From Pannonibacter sp. SL95 (GTDB lineage Bacteria; Pseudomonadota; Alphaproteobacteria; Rhizobiales; Stappiaceae): a stretch of DNA of 64,000 bases. The stretch covers positions 372,001-436,000 of the forward strand of contig NZ_JAPPRC010000005.1 of NCBI RefSeq assembly GCF_026672425.1, written 5' to 3'. The translations under genes and the position numbers were made by a program. Under the pieces are notes generated by a model. It saw nothing but the letters and a program-made list of their open reading frames with translations, did no database searches and was not told the DNA's origin. Shown here piece after piece: positions 10,442 through 21,427 of this stretch (positions within the stretch are counted from its first letter, which is position 1; every line of letters starts with the position of its first letter).

Positions 10442-10981
10442 TCAGCTCGCAAGCATCGCGTTCGTTACGCTGCTGATGATCGCACCGTTGTTTATGGCAG
10501 AGTAGATTGGTCTGGGCGGTCGCGTCTCCTCCTCAACACGCCTGCGAATCCAGGTCCTTTGCTCCATGCACCGCAGCGATTGCGACAAGGCCCGATCCGT
10601 GATCGAGGGTAAGCTCCGCTTTATTTCTCCGAACGGATGTGGCGTCTGCAGCGTGGTCAGAACCGGCAAGGTCCAGCACAGGCGCAGGAGGTCCTGTTCG
10701 TCAGTCCTGATGATGTGGAGAACCTCATTTGCCAATTTTGCCGCCGCCTCCCCCGCCGGCGTCAGCCGAAATTCCGGTCGTAGCGGGTGCCCGTAGCCCG
10801 GGTTTCGCTCCAGCAGTCCGATCATCAGGAGATGATCAAGGCTTTGCAGAAAAGCCGTCCTGCCGGCGCCAGTCGCAGCCAACAGCGCAGCCTGCCGCCC
10901 GGGGATGCCGAGATGGAGCTTGTCGAGAATGGGCAGCGCCCAGGCCCGCGAGGTGATCTTGACAATGAAGTTTATGTCCAT
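10442..10981 (-). CDS. winged-helix transcriptional regulator, HxlR-like, apparently duplicated domain
   Basis: The 179-residue protein has two consecutive segments that each resemble an HxlR winged helix. Residues about 13-90 run from WALPILDKLHLG through LLERNPGYGHPLRPEFRLTPAGE, and residues about 100-165 run from CWTLPVLTTLQ through LSQSLRCMEQRTWIRRR. No ligand-binding domain is visible. It is divergent from the adjacent VOC-family gene, with only 39 bases between them holding a palindrome, so it probably regulates itself and that gene. The effector is unknown. The pair interrupts a region of otherwise conserved core genes, suggesting it was acquired. Confidence 0.75.
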   Translation of the reverse strand: MDINFIVKITSRAWALPILDKLHLGIPGRQAALLAATGAGRTAFLQSLDHLLMIGLLERNPGYGHPLRPEFRLTPAGEAAAKLANEVLHIIRTDEQDLLRLCWTLPVLTTLQTPHPFGEIKRSLPSITDRALSQSLRCMEQRTWIRRRVEEETRPPRPIYSAINNGAIISSVTNAMLAS

Positions 10982-10985
10982 ATTG

Positions 10986-10998
10986 TATAGTTACTATA
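10986..10998. promoter_or_regulatory. palindromic operator between the HxlR-like and VOC genes
   Basis: TATAGT-T-ACTATA is a perfect 13-base palindrome in the 39-base divergent intergenic gap. Its place over both start regions and its two-fold symmetry fit a dimeric winged-helix repressor, most simply the neighbouring HxlR-like protein. Confidence 0.55.
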
Positions 10999-11020
10999 TT
11001 TTTGAACGAAAGGACAGCCC

Positions 11021-11401
11021 ATGGCTCTGGTTGCAGTCGATGAAACCATCACAATCGCCATGTCGGTCAAGGACCGGCACAAAAGCGCAGACTGGTATAA
11101 GGAGATGCTGGGCTTCGAGACCATCTTCCACATCGATGACGCCGGCTGGTCAGAGGTGCAGACAAACACAAAGCACGTGACGCTCGGTCTCGGCGAGCAC
11201 GTTCAGCCAGCACCGGGGAACTGTGTCCCGGTCTTCGGCATTGCAGATCTCGATGCGGCGCGTGCCAAACTGGAGGGGGTCGGCGTCAGGTTCGATGGCC
11301 CGACAGAAGTCATCGAGGGTATGGTCAAGACCGCCACGTTCTATGATCCCGACGGGAACGCCTTGATGCTTGCGCAGAACCTGATGACGGACGCATCGTG
11401 A
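11021..11401 (+). CDS. VOC-superfamily (glyoxalase/bleomycin-resistance fold) protein
   Basis: The 126-residue product has the two beta-alpha-beta-beta-beta modules of the vicinal oxygen chelate fold: residues 7-60 (SVKDRHKSADWYKEMLGFE) and 68-120, ending in FYDPDGNALMLAQNL, the usual closing motif. Such proteins act as glyoxalases, dioxygenases or drug-binding resistance proteins; the sequence does not decide which. An AAAGGA ribosome site precedes the ATG. It is divergent from the HxlR-like regulator, which probably controls it, and is followed by a terminator. Confidence 0.82.
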   Translation: MALVAVDETITIAMSVKDRHKSADWYKEMLGFETIFHIDDAGWSEVQTNTKHVTLGLGEHVQPAPGNCVPVFGIADLDAARAKLEGVGVRFDGPTEVIEGMVKTATFYDPDGNALMLAQNLMTDAS

Positions 11402-11458
11402 TTGCGGGCGGAATTGTCCGGCAGTCTTTGATCTCCTGATTTAATGTCCGATCACAAG

Positions 11459-11497
11459 GGGCGGCCGGTCCACGAAACTGGCCGCCCTTCCCTTTTG
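11459..11497 (+). terminator. rho-independent terminator of the VOC gene
   Basis: GGGCGGCC at 11459-11466 pairs with GGCCGCCC at 11480-11487, followed by TTCCCTTTT. Confidence 0.75.
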
Positions 11498-11587
11498 TCT
11501 CGTCGCCGCGTGAAGATCCGTCCCGGTTGGACCAGCAACGCGCCACCGCCGGCGTCCGCGGCGGGACCTGCTCCAGAACATCGGCAC

Positions 11588-11620
11588 AAAAAAACCCGCG
11601 CATTCGACCGAATGCGCGGG
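11588..11620 (-). terminator. rho-independent terminator of hupB
   Basis: On the minus strand a perfect 12-bp stem with a two-base loop (arms CCCGCGCATTCG and CGAATGCGCGGG) is followed by seven T. Confidence 0.93.
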
Positions 11621-11646
11621 AAATCCTGTCCTGACGGACAAACAGA

Positions 11647-11922
11647 TCAGGCGTTGACCGCGTCCTTGAGGCCCTTGCCGGCCTTGAACTTCGGCGTCTT
11701 GGAGGCCGGGATCTTGATCGTTTCGCCGGTGCGCGGGTTGCGACCTTCGGTGGCAGCACGCTCGGAAACCGAGAAGTTGCCGAAACCGATGATGCGGACT
11801 TCGTCGCCGCCCTTGAGCGCCTGGGTCACGGCTTCAAAGGTCGCATCAACAGCCTCACCGGCCTGCGCCTTGGTCAGGCCGGTCTTCTCGGCCACGGCCG
11901 CGATCAGATCGTTCTTGTTCAT
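11647..11922 (-). CDS. hupB: HU-family DNA-binding protein
   Basis: The 91-residue product is a histone-like nucleoid protein that binds and bends DNA as a dimer. It starts [21 protein letters not shown] and contains the DNA-arm signature [22 protein letters not shown], ending in the basic [17 protein letters not shown]. Length is standard. It follows lon on the same strand, an arrangement common in proteobacteria, but has its own 188-base upstream region and terminator. Confidence 0.97.
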   Translation of the reverse strand: MNKNDLIAAVAEKTGLTKAQAGEAVDATFEAVTQALKGGDEVRIIGFGNFSVSERAATEGRNPRTGETIKIPASKTPKFKAGKGLKDAVNA

Positions 11923-12056
11923 AGCAGTCCCTTTCTACAAAACGGCGAAAAGCAGGCGATTCTCGCCAAAGCCGCTGGCCGGAAATTCGTGGGAAACGGA
12001 CCTCAAATCAAGCCATTTTTTCGCAGAAAACCGCCATTTTCACGCGATTTAGACGC

Positions 12057-12085
12057 AAAAAGCCCCGGTGGTTACCGGGGCTTTC
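12057..12085 (-). terminator. rho-independent terminator of lon
   Basis: On the minus strand AGCCCCGGT pairs with ACCGGGGCT and is followed by a T run. It lies in the gap before hupB. Confidence 0.88.
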
Positions 12086-12110
12086 GTTCGTCTAGACAAA
12101 TTTTGCCGTG

Positions 12111-14540
12111 TCAATGGGCAATCAGGCCCGATGCATCGTCTTCGGCGGGGCGCTTGTCAGCGGCTGCTGCCGCCCGCGCTTCGTCCCATTCGATGGCTTC
12201 GGGCATGCGCAGAAGTGCGTTTTTCAGCACCTCTTCCATGCTCGATACCGGGATGATGTCGAGCGCGTTCTTCACGCTGTCCGGAATGTCCGCCAGATCC
12301 TTGGCGTTGTCCTCCGGGATCATCACGGTCTTGATGCCACCACGCAGGGCTGCAAGCAGCTTCTCCTTGAGGCCACCGATCGGCAGGATTCGGCCACGCA
12401 GGGTGATCTCACCGGTCATGGCGACATCGCGGCGGACCGGAATGCCGGTCATGACCGAGATCACCGCCGTGGCCATGGCGATACCGGCAGACGGACCATC
12501 CTTCGGCGTTGCGCCTTCCGGCACGTGCACGTGGATGTCGCGCTTGTCGAACAGCGGCGGCTCGATGCCGAAGTCGATGGCACGGGAGCGGACGTAGGAT
12601 GCCGCTGCCGAGATCGATTCCTTCATCACGTCGCGCAGGTTGCCCGTGACCGTCATCTTGCCCTTGCCGGGCATCATGACGCCTTCGATGGTCAGCAGTT
12701 CGCCGCCCACTTCCGTCCAGGCAAGACCGGTGACGACACCGACCTGATCCTCGAGTTCCGCTTCGCCATACCGGTAACGCGGCACACCGAGGTAGGTTTC
12801 GACCATCGCGCTGTCGACCTGAACCGAGGTCACACCCTTCATCAGGATGTCCTTGACGGCCTTGCGGGCCAGGGTCGCCATCTCGCGCTCGAGATTACGC
12901 ACGCCCGCTTCGCGGGTATAGCGGCGGATCACCTTGCGCAGCGCCTCGTCATCGACGGAGAACTCACCCGGCTTGAGGCCGTGATCCTTCTCCGCCTTCG
13001 GCAGCAGATGGCGGCGGGAGATCTCGACCTTCTCATCTTCGGTGTAGCCGGCGATGCGAATGATCTCCATGCGGTCCATCAGCGGAGCCGGGATGTTCAG
13101 CGTGTTGGCCGTCGTCACGAACATCACGTCCGAAAGGTCGTACTCGACCTCCAGGTAGTGGTCCATGAAGGCGCTGTTCTGTTCCGGATCGAGCACCTCG
13201 AGCAGGGCTGCCGACGGATCGCCGCGGAAGTCCATGCCCATCTTGTCGATCTCGTCGAGAAGGAACAACGGGTTCGACTTCTTCGCCTTCTTCATCGACT
13301 GGATGACCTTGCCGGGCATCGAGCCGATGTAGGTGCGCCGGTGACCACGGATCTCGGCCTCGTCACGCACGCCGCCCAGCGACATGCGCACGAATTCGCG
13401 GCCTGTCGCCTTGGCAATGGACTTGCCAAGCGAGGTCTTGCCGACGCCCGGAGGGCCGACGAGGCAAAGGATCGGGCCCTTCAGCTTGTTGGCGCGGGCC
13501 AGCACGGCGAGATACTCGACGATGCGTTCCTTGACCTTGTCGAGGCCGTAGTGATCGGTGTCCAGCACCTGTTCGGCGAGGGCGAGGTCGTTCTTGACCT
13601 TGCTCTTCTTGCCCCAGGGAATGCCCAGCATCCAGTCAAGGTAGTTGCGCACCACGGTGGCTTCCGCCGACATGGGGCTCATCTGCTTGAGCTTCTTGAC
13701 CTCGGCATGGGCACGCTCGCGCGCTTCCTTGCTGAGCTTGGTCTTCTTGATGCGCTCTTCCAGTTCGGCCAGCTCGTCACGGCCGTCTTCGCCGTCACCC
13801 AGCTCCTTCTGGATCGCCTTCATCTGTTCATTGAGGTAGTACTCGCGCTGGGTCTTCTCCATCTGGCGCTTGACGCGCGAGCGGATGCGCTTTTCCACCT
13901 GCAGGACGGAAATCTCGCTTTCCATCAGGCCAAGGACGCGCTCCAGACGTTCGGCGACGGAGACGATTCCGAGGATGTCCTGCTTTTCCGGGATCTTGAT
14001 CGCCAGATGCGACGCGATGGTGTCGGCAAGCTTCGAGTAGTCCTCGATCTGGTTGACCGCGCCCAGAACCTCCGGCGAAACCTTCTTGTTCAGTTTCACG
14101 TAGTTCTCGAACTCGGCCACGACAGAGCGGGCGAGCGCCTCGACCTCGATGTTCTCGCCGTCCTTCTCGGGCAGCACTTCCGCCTCGGCCTCGTAGAAGT
14201 CGGACCGGTCGGTGTACTGGGTGATCCGCGCACGCGCGCCGCCCTCGACCAGCACCTTCACGGTGTTGTCGGGCAGCTTCAGCAGCTGGAGAACGGTGGC
14301 AAGCGTGCCGATCTCGTAGATGTCATCCGAGGCCGGATCATCATCGGCAGCGTTCTTCTGGGTGGCAAGCAGGATGTGCTTGTCGGAGGTCATGACCTCT
14401 TCGAGGGCGCGGATGGATTTCTCACGGCCAACGAACAGCGGGACAATCATGTGCGGGAACACAACGATGTCGCGCAGCGGGAGCACCGGATAGACAGTCT
14501 TTCCGGCCTCGTCGAGGGAGCGCGTTTCGATTTCGCTCAT
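12111..14540 (-). CDS. lon: ATP-dependent protease Lon
   Basis: The 809-residue cytoplasmic protease degrades damaged and regulatory proteins. Domains in order are the N-terminal substrate-binding domain ([22 protein letters not shown]), the AAA+ module with Walker [14 protein letters not shown] and Walker [11 protein letters not shown], and the Ser/Lys protease domain with [11 protein letters not shown] and [17 protein letters not shown]. The start is the ATG of MSEIETRSL, because AAGGA lies 6 bases upstream; the ATG two codons earlier is too close to that site. It follows clpX on the same strand. Confidence 0.96.
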   Translation of the reverse strand: MSEIETRSLDEAGKTVYPVLPLRDIVVFPHMIVPLFVGREKSIRALEEVMTSDKHILLATQKNAADDDPASDDIYEIGTLATVLQLLKLPDNTVKVLVEGGARARITQYTDRSDFYEAEAEVLPEKDGENIEVEALARSVVAEFENYVKLNKKVSPEVLGAVNQIEDYSKLADTIASHLAIKIPEKQDILGIVSVAERLERVLGLMESEISVLQVEKRIRSRVKRQMEKTQREYYLNEQMKAIQKELGDGEDGRDELAELEERIKKTKLSKEARERAHAEVKKLKQMSPMSAEATVVRNYLDWMLGIPWGKKSKVKNDLALAEQVLDTDHYGLDKVKERIVEYLAVLARANKLKGPILCLVGPPGVGKTSLGKSIAKATGREFVRMSLGGVRDEAEIRGHRRTYIGSMPGKVIQSMKKAKKSNPLFLLDEIDKMGMDFRGDPSAALLEVLDPEQNSAFMDHYLEVEYDLSDVMFVTTANTLNIPAPLMDRMEIIRIAGYTEDEKVEISRRHLLPKAEKDHGLKPGEFSVDDEALRKVIRRYTREAGVRNLEREMATLARKAVKDILMKGVTSVQVDSAMVETYLGVPRYRYGEAELEDQVGVVTGLAWTEVGGELLTIEGVMMPGKGKMTVTGNLRDVMKESISAAASYVRSRAIDFGIEPPLFDKRDIHVHVPEGATPKDGPSAGIAMATAVISVMTGIPVRRDVAMTGEITLRGRILPIGGLKEKLLAALRGGIKTVMIPEDNAKDLADIPDSVKNALDIIPVSSMEEVLKNALLRMPEAIEWDEARAAAAADKRPAEDDASGLIAH

Positions 14541-14810
14541 GTCCATTCCTTTCTGCGGCCTCTGGCGTCCAGGGAGGAGGACGGATGCCTGAGGCTCTCC
14601 TTGGATGGTCTTCCGCCCCGGGGTGGTGCGGATCCTGGCCGGTTCCGGACGTCCCCCATGGGCAACGACGCTGAACCGCCGAACCATCGTTCGACCTATT
14701 AGGTGGACACCGGGGGTCCGGGTGTCAAGGCAGCGGCGGAAGATGGGTGGCCTAGGCTGTTGAAGACGCCAGCCTTCCCACCGCTTCCTGCGGAAATGGT
14801 ATCAGAAATG

Positions 14811-14840
14811 CAAAATGCCGCCCGGAATACGGGCGGCATC
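14811..14840 (-). terminator. rho-independent terminator of clpX
   Basis: On the minus strand ATGCCGCCCG and CGGGCGGCAT form a perfect 10-bp stem followed by TTTGCATTTC. Confidence 0.75.
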
Positions 14841-14864
14841 TGATGCACTCGGCAGTCTGGCGGA

Positions 14865-16127
14865 TCAGGCCGAGGTGGCCGTCTCGGCGCGGTCTTCGTA
14901 GATGTAGAGCGGGCGAGCCTTGCCCTCCACCACATCCGGCGAGATCACGACTTCCTTGACGCCCTTCAGGCCCGGCAGCTCGTACATGGTGTCGAGCAGG
15001 ATCGCTTCCAGGATCGAACGCAGTCCGCGCGCACCGGTCTTGCGGTCAATGGCGCGGCGGGCGATCGACTTCAGTGCGTCCTCGTGGAACGACAGCTCGA
15101 CATTCTCCATCTCGAACAGACGCTGATACTGCTTCACAAGCGCGTTCTTCGGCTCGGTCAGGATGGTGATCAGTGCGTCTTCGTCGAGGTCCTCGAGGGT
15201 CGCGATCACCGGCAGTCGGCCGACGAATTCCGGGATCAGACCGAACTTCAGCAGATCTTCCGGCTCCAGTTCCGCAAACAGCTCACCGATGCGGCGGTCT
15301 TCCGGACCGACAACATTGGCCTTGAAGCCAATGGTCGACTTGCGGCCACGATCGGAAATGATCTTGTCGAGACCGGCAAAGGCGCCGCCGCAGATGAACA
15401 GGATGTTGGTCGTGTCCACCTGCAGGAATTCCTGCTGCGGGTGCTTGCGGCCGCCCTGCGGCGGAACCGAGGCCACGGTGCCTTCCATGATCTTCAAGAG
15501 GGCCTGCTGCACGCCTTCGCCCGAGACGTCACGGGTGATGGACGGATTGTCGGCCTTGCGCGAGATCTTGTCGACTTCGTCGATGTAGACGATGCCGCGC
15601 TGCGCGCGCTCGACGTTGTAGTCGGCCGCCTGCAGCAGCTTGAGGATGATGTTCTCCACATCCTCACCGACGTAACCGGCTTCGGTCAGCGTCGTGGCAT
15701 CGGACATGGTGAAGGGAACATCGAGAATGCGCGCCAGCGTCTGGGCAAGCAGCGTCTTGCCGCAACCAGTCGGGCCGCAGAGCAGGATGTTCGACTTCGC
15801 CAGTTCCACGTCGTTGTTCTTCGAGGCGTGGTTCAGGCGCTTGTAATGGTTGTGCACTGCCACCGACAGCACCTTCTTGGCGCTGTTCTGGCCGATCACA
15901 TAGTCATCCAGGACATGGCGAATTTCCTGCGGCGTGGGGATGCCATCGCGCGATTTCACCAGCGAGGACTTGTTCTCCTCGCGTATGATGTCCATGCACA
16001 GCTCGACACATTCATCGCAGATGAAAACAGTCGGGCCGGCGATCAGCTTGCGAACTTCGTGCTGGCTCTTGCCGCAGAACGAGCAGTAGAGCGTATTCTT
16101 GGAGTCGCTGCCGCTGGCCTTTGTCAT
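14865..16127 (-). CDS. clpX: ATP-dependent Clp protease ATP-binding subunit ClpX
   Basis: The 420-residue unfoldase feeds substrates to ClpP. The N-terminal zinc domain has Cys15, Cys18, Cys37 and Cys40. The AAA+ domain has Walker A GPTGCGKT, Walker [11 protein letters not shown] and sensor regions further on, including [11 protein letters not shown]. Length is normal. It lies 203 bases downstream of clpP on the same strand. In alphaproteobacteria ClpXP also degrades cell-cycle regulators. Confidence 0.98.
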   Translation of the reverse strand: MTKASGSDSKNTLYCSFCGKSQHEVRKLIAGPTVFICDECVELCMDIIREENKSSLVKSRDGIPTPQEIRHVLDDYVIGQNSAKKVLSVAVHNHYKRLNHASKNNDVELAKSNILLCGPTGCGKTLLAQTLARILDVPFTMSDATTLTEAGYVGEDVENIILKLLQAADYNVERAQRGIVYIDEVDKISRKADNPSITRDVSGEGVQQALLKIMEGTVASVPPQGGRKHPQQEFLQVDTTNILFICGGAFAGLDKIISDRGRKSTIGFKANVVGPEDRRIGELFAELEPEDLLKFGLIPEFVGRLPVIATLEDLDEDALITILTEPKNALVKQYQRLFEMENVELSFHEDALKSIARRAIDRKTGARGLRSILEAILLDTMYELPGLKGVKEVVISPDVVEGKARPLYIYEDRAETATSA

Positions 16128-16293
16128 CTATTCAACCCCGCAGGTTCCGAAAGGGCTCGCGCCCTTCCCCTTGTCGTTCCGGACCATGCACTGTGCACCT
16201 GATCCGACATTCGGTCCATGACCGCGTTTTCGGCGACTTCCACGGACGACCATCGTTCATGGATCGCCCGAAAAAATCAATATTCGTTTAAGC

Positions 16294-16313
16294 GGGCCAG
16301 ACAAAGCTGGCCC
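16294..16313 (-). terminator. hairpin downstream of clpP, possible weak terminator
   Basis: GGGCCAG and CTGGCCC form a 7-bp stem with a 6-base loop just past the clpP stop. On the minus strand the following bases are only moderately T-rich, so clpX may be partly read through. Confidence 0.45.
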
Positions 16314-16330
16314 TAACTCGTTATGACCGC

Positions 16331-16966
16331 TCAGGCCGTCGGAGCAGCCGACAGGCTGGAACGGTCGGAAATGACCGCATCGACGATGCCGAAGGACTTC
16401 GCCACCTCGGCAGTCATGAAGTTGTCACGTTCCAGCGCTTCTTCCACCTGGTCAAGCGACTGACCGGTGTGCTTCACGTAGATTTCATTCAGCCGGCGCT
16501 TCAGGCTCAGGATTTCCTGGGCATGCAGCATGATGTCGGCAGCCTGGCCACGGAAGCCACCCGACGGCTGGTGCACCATCACGCGAGCATTCGGCAGCGA
16601 GAAGCGGCTGCCCTTGTGGCCGGCCGCGAGCAGCAGCGAGCCCATCGAGGCGGCCTGACCGATGCACAGCGTCGACACTTCCGGCCGGATGAACTGCATC
16701 GTGTCATAGATCGCAAGGCCAGCCGTCACGAGGCCGCCGGGCGAATTGATGTAGATCGCGATTTCCTTGGTCGGATTTTCCGATTCCAGGAACAGCAGCT
16801 GGGCGCAGACGAGCGTCGCCAGGTGATCCTCGATCGGCCCCGTCAGGAAAATGATCCGCTCCTTGAGGAGACGGGAGTAGATATCGAAGGCCCGCTCACC
16901 GCGGTTCGTCTGCTCGACAACCATCGGCACGAGCGTGTTCGTGTAGAATTCGACGGGATCCTTCAT
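16331..16966 (-). CDS. clpP: ATP-dependent Clp protease proteolytic subunit
   Basis: The 211-residue serine protease forms the double-heptamer chamber used by ClpX and ClpA. The catalytic triad is visible as Ser107 (GQAASMGS), His132 (MVHQPSGG) and Asp181 (ERDNFM). The N-terminal propeptide ends near the [20 protein letters not shown] segment. Length is normal. It is followed by clpX and preceded by tig on the same strand, the usual order tig-clpP-clpX-lon. Confidence 0.98.
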   Translation of the reverse strand: MKDPVEFYTNTLVPMVVEQTNRGERAFDIYSRLLKERIIFLTGPIEDHLATLVCAQLLFLESENPTKEIAIYINSPGGLVTAGLAIYDTMQFIRPEVSTLCIGQAASMGSLLLAAGHKGSRFSLPNARVMVHQPSGGFRGQAADIMLHAQEILSLKRRLNEIYVKHTGQSLDQVEEALERDNFMTAEVAKSFGIVDAVISDRSSLSAAPTA

Positions 16967-17183
16967 ACCTTGTCCACTTGCTGGCGCGTACCGGCCGGAT
17001 CACCGGACGGCAGGCGGGAAAACGCGAGGCTCGACTTTCATGGGCCAGCCGGCGTGCAGCAGGCCCCTTGAGTCGAAAAGAGCGACACCCATACATAGGG
17101 GATGCCGCCCAGATCGCAAGATTGTGGCCGATGCGGCGTGAAGGCAAGGTTAAAGCCCACACGCCGCTGGAACGGTCAGAGGG

Positions 17184-18554
17184 TCAGCCGGCGGCTGCCT
17201 CATCCTTTTCCTCATCCTCGGCAACGAGCTTCTGCAGCTCTTCCTTGGTCACGGTCTTGTCGGTGACCTTGGCGAGGGTGAGGATGAAGTCCACGACCTT
17301 TTCTTCGTAGATCGGTGCGCGCAGGGTGGCGAGAGCCTGCGGGTTGTTCTTGTAGAACTCGAACACCTGACGCTCCTGGCCCGGGAACTGGCGGACGCGG
17401 TCGAACAGCGCGCGCTGGACTTCCTCGTCGGTCACCTGGACAGAGTTCTTCTCGCCGACTTCCGACAGCACCAGACCCAGGCGCACGCGGCGCTCGGCAA
17501 TCTTGCGGTAATCGGCCTTGGCGGCCTCTTCCGTGGTGCCTTCGTCTTCGAAGGTCTTGCCGTTGCGCTTCATGTCGTTCTCGACCTGGTTCCAGATGTT
17601 CTGGAATTCGGTGTCGAGCAGCTTGGACGGCAGGTCGAAGGTGTAGACGGCATCGAGCTTGTCGAGCAGCTGACGCTTGACGCGCTGACGGGTCATGGCG
17701 CCGAACTGGCTTTCGATCTGGCCGCGGATGATGTCCTTCAGGCTGTCGAGCGATTCCAGGCCAAGGCTCTTGGCGAATTCGTCATCGACGGAGACTTCAC
17801 CCGGAGCGGCAACGTCCTTGAGGACGATGTCGAAGGTGACTTCCTTGCCAGCCAGGTGCTCAGCCGGGTAGTCGGCCGGGAACGTCACCGAAATGACCTT
17901 CTCTTCGCCCTGCTTCATGCCAACAACGGCTTCTTCGAAGCCCGGGATGAACTGGTTGGAACCCAGGACCAGCTGGCCGTTGTCGTCCGCGCCGCCGTCG
18001 AACGGCACGCCGTCGAGCTTGCCGAGGTAGGACATGGTCACGCGGTCGCCGTTTTCGGCAACGGCACCATCGCCCTTGCTGACGAACGGACGGTTGTTGG
18101 CGGCAATCGCCTCGACCTGCTCCATCACGCCGGCTTCGGAAATCTCGACGATTTCGCGTTCCAGTTCGATGGAGGAGAAGTCGACGATGTCGAAGGTCGG
18201 CAGCAGGTCATAGATGACCTTGAATGCCAGATCAGCGGAGCCTTCGATGATGGCTTCGGCTTCGTCATCGGCCAGGTCGATGTCCGGCTGCAGCGCCGGG
18301 CGCTCGGAACGGTCCTCGATCGCCTTGAGGCTCGACTCCTGGATGGTCTTGGAGACGATTTCCGCCATGGCCTGACGGCCGTACATGCGCTTCATGTGCG
18401 CAGCCGGAACCTTGCCCGGACGGAAGCCGTTGATCCGGACCTTGTCCTTCAGTTCATCGAGGTACGAGTCGAGCTTCGACGCCAGCTCGGTAGCCGGGAT
18501 GACGATCTTGAGTTCGCGCTTGAGGCCCTCGGAAAGGGTTTCGGTCACCTGCAT
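17184..18554 (-). CDS. tig: trigger factor
   Basis: The 456-residue ribosome-bound chaperone and peptidyl-prolyl isomerase folds nascent chains. The N-terminal ribosome-binding domain contains the signature around NGFRPGKVPAAHMKRMYG (residues 42-59). The FKBP-type domain follows near residues 165-245 (GDRVTMSYLGKLDGVPFDGG), then a long helical C-terminal domain ending in an acidic tail. Length is normal. It is first in the tig-clpP-clpX-lon run. Confidence 0.97.
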   Translation of the reverse strand: MQVTETLSEGLKRELKIVIPATELASKLDSYLDELKDKVRINGFRPGKVPAAHMKRMYGRQAMAEIVSKTIQESSLKAIEDRSERPALQPDIDLADDEAEAIIEGSADLAFKVIYDLLPTFDIVDFSSIELEREIVEISEAGVMEQVEAIAANNRPFVSKGDGAVAENGDRVTMSYLGKLDGVPFDGGADDNGQLVLGSNQFIPGFEEAVVGMKQGEEKVISVTFPADYPAEHLAGKEVTFDIVLKDVAAPGEVSVDDEFAKSLGLESLDSLKDIIRGQIESQFGAMTRQRVKRQLLDKLDAVYTFDLPSKLLDTEFQNIWNQVENDMKRNGKTFEDEGTTEEAAKADYRKIAERRVRLGLVLSEVGEKNSVQVTDEEVQRALFDRVRQFPGQERQVFEFYKNNPQALATLRAPIYEEKVVDFILTLAKVTDKTVTKEELQKLVAEDEEKDEAAAG

Positions 18555-18769
18555 GGTAGTGTGCTTCGTCCTCGGTATGGAACCCGGCAGGATCCCATCT
18601 CATGTTAGCAATCGGCCCCGGAGGGCCCTCTTCAGGGCGATCGAGACGCTCAGGATCCACACGGCTGCCAGGGATCGCGACTGTTAAACCTGTCGGATCT
18701 TTGGAAGACGGGGACCGGCGCACAGTCGACCGGTTCAGCCTCGGCTAGCGACTCCGGGCCTTATCGCCG

Positions 18770-18855
18770 TGGTGCGGGCGGAGGGACTTGAACCCCCACG
18801 GCTTACGCCACCAGAACCTAAATCTGGCGTGTCTACCAGTTCCACCACGCCCGCG
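18770..18855 (-). tRNA. tRNA-Leu (TAG)
   Basis: The 86-base gene has acceptor stem GCGGGCG/CGCCCGC, anticodon stem CCAGA/TCTGG with loop TTTAGGT (anticodon TAG), a long variable arm typical of class II tRNAs, and encoded CCA. Confidence 0.96.
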
Positions 18856-18952
18856 ACGGCCTTGGACGCCCGAAGCCTGGGCGCGGCCTCTATAACACCC
18901 GACCTTGCCGCATCAAAGCAAAAATGCCGCGTCGGCCGAATTCACGCAGGCT

Positions 18953-20524
18953 TTATTCCGCCTGCAGCCTGGCCAGCGCACTGGCCAAAGCTGGCAAAAG
19001 GTCTTCCGCGGTCATTCCCGGCCCGCAGAGCGCGCCGGCCGCTCCGTGCAGGTGAACCCCCATCGCTGCGGCCTCGAACGGGGCAACCCCTTGTGCCAGC
19101 AAGCCGGCTATCGTTCCGGCGAGCACGTCGCCCGAACCCGCCGTCGCCAGACAGGGCGGTGCATTGTCGTTGATATAGGTGCGCCCATCGGGCGCGGCGA
19201 TGACGGTGTCTGGTCCCTTGGACACGATGATTGCACCGGAGAGTTCTGCTGCCGCGCGTGCGGCGGACAGTCGGTCCAGACCGCCAAGGCCGGCGAACAG
19301 TCGGCGGAATTCGCCCGCATGCGGGGTCAGCACTGCCGGCTGCTGGCGCTCACAAAGGGACTGGAACAGCGTGTCGGGGGCCTCCTCGAACACGGAGAGG
19401 GCGTCTGCATCAAGGACAAGACCAAGCCTTGCCGACGCCCTTGCCCTTGCCAGCTGCAACACCCGCGCCTTCAGCTTGCCGGCGTCAGCTCCACCTCGGC
19501 CGGCACCCGGCCCGATGACCGCCGCCATGAGCCTTTGGTCCTCCAGCAGCCCGGCCAGGTCGTCTTCACCGCGCAAGGGGCGCAGCATCACCGCCGTGAG
19601 ATGGGCCACGAGAGCCGCCGTCGCCGACGGATCGCACGCGACCGTGACCAGCCCTGCCCCGACCCGCAGCGCCGCCTCTGCCGATAGGCGAATGGCACCG
19701 GTCATACTGTAGGGGCCACTGACTGCCAGCACGGAACCGCGGCTGTACTTGTGCGCCATCACACCCGGTTGCGGTAGCCTACGGGGCCAGGCAGCGGGCG
19801 CGTTCAGGCGCGTCTTCGGCCTCAATCCGGAGATCGTTTCACTACAAATGCCAATATCGCAAACAACTGCTTCACCGCAGAGTTCTCGCCCCGGAAGGAG
19901 AAGATGCCCAGGCTTGCGCCGCGCGAACGTCACCGTCCTGTCAGCACGCATGACAGGTCCCTCCGCGGTTCCCGTTGCCCCGTCGAGGCCGGATGGCACG
20001 TCAACGGCCAGAACCGGACAAGAGCTGGCCGCCACCACCGAGACAAGTTCGGCTGCCTGCCCTGACAGGGCACGCGACAGTCCCGCCCCGAACAGGGCAT
20101 CAATGACAAGACCGCACTCCGGGCTTCGCAGATCCCCGATCAGCTGCGTCAGATCTCCAAAGGGCGCGATCTCGCCGCCGCCGCCGAGCCACTCCCGGGT
20201 GGCAAGCGCTGCGTCCCCCTTGAGGGCATCCAGCCTTGCCAGCAAATGCAGCTGCACCGGAACGCCCCACCCTGACAGAACCCTTGCGGCAATCAGGCCA
20301 TCGCCGCCATTGTTGCCCGGTCCGCAGAGGATGATGACCTTCCGGCCCGCGCGACCCGTCTGTTGCAGCATGACCGCCGCCTGCCGCGCGACGGCAGCTC
20401 CGGCGCGGCGCATCAGCACGATACCGGGTGTTCCGGATGCAATCGTCCGCCGGTCCGCCTCAGCCATCTCGTCCGGCGTCAGCAAGGCAGCCGAACTTTG
20501 CCGCGCATCATCGCCCCAGCTCAT
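18953..20524 (-). CDS. nnr: bifunctional NAD(P)HX epimerase / ADP-dependent NAD(P)HX dehydratase
   Basis: The 523-residue enzyme repairs hydrated NADH and NADPH. The N-terminal YjeF_N epimerase domain has LCGPGNNGGDGLIAARVL near residue 68 and VLAVDVPSGLDG. The C-terminal ribokinase-like dehydratase domain has LTPHAGEFRRLF and the nucleotide-site motif CLATAGSGDVLAGTIAGLL. The start MSWGDDARQSSAALLTPDEM was chosen because an ATG 50 codons upstream adds Cys- and Arg-rich sequence without family support. It is divergent from glnB. Confidence 0.93.
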   Translation of the reverse strand: MSWGDDARQSSAALLTPDEMAEADRRTIASGTPGIVLMRRAGAAVARQAAVMLQQTGRAGRKVIILCGPGNNGGDGLIAARVLSGWGVPVQLHLLARLDALKGDAALATREWLGGGGEIAPFGDLTQLIGDLRSPECGLVIDALFGAGLSRALSGQAAELVSVVAASSCPVLAVDVPSGLDGATGTAEGPVMRADRTVTFARRKPGHLLLPGRELCGEAVVCDIGICSETISGLRPKTRLNAPAAWPRRLPQPGVMAHKYSRGSVLAVSGPYSMTGAIRLSAEAALRVGAGLVTVACDPSATAALVAHLTAVMLRPLRGEDDLAGLLEDQRLMAAVIGPGAGRGGADAGKLKARVLQLARARASARLGLVLDADALSVFEEAPDTLFQSLCERQQPAVLTPHAGEFRRLFAGLGGLDRLSAARAAAELSGAIIVSKGPDTVIAAPDGRTYINDNAPPCLATAGSGDVLAGTIAGLLAQGVAPFEAAAMGVHLHGAAGALCGPGMTAEDLLPALASALARLQAE

Positions 20525-21305
<781 letters not shown>

Positions 21306-21313
21306 CGTTTTTT

Positions 21314-21336
21314 GCGGGCTCGCCCGCTCATCCTTT
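21314..21336 (+). terminator. small hairpin between glnB and glnA
   Basis: GCGGGC and GCCCGC form a 6-bp stem with a two-base loop, followed by TCATCCTTTT. It may reduce readthrough into glnA or protect the processed 3' end of glnB mRNA; it is not a strong terminator. Confidence 0.4.
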
Positions 21337-21427
21337 TCGGCTCTGCCGGAGCTGGCGCCCTGACCGGCGCGATCCCGGAGCCGAGAACAAGCCCACGTGA
21401 CAACCAGAACACCAGGGAAGTGAATAC

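Noticed and set aside
12108-14702. Long frames antisense to lon, and likewise to clpX, PBP1A (34303-37041), rne (39272-41923) and valS (50358-53321)
   Set aside because: Each is the exact shadow of a strongly conserved gene and has no recognisable protein features.
21314-21327. Riboswitch between glnB and glnA
   Set aside because: Only a 6-bp hairpin is present in 122 bases; there is no complex fold or conserved motif of a known glutamine-responsive RNA.
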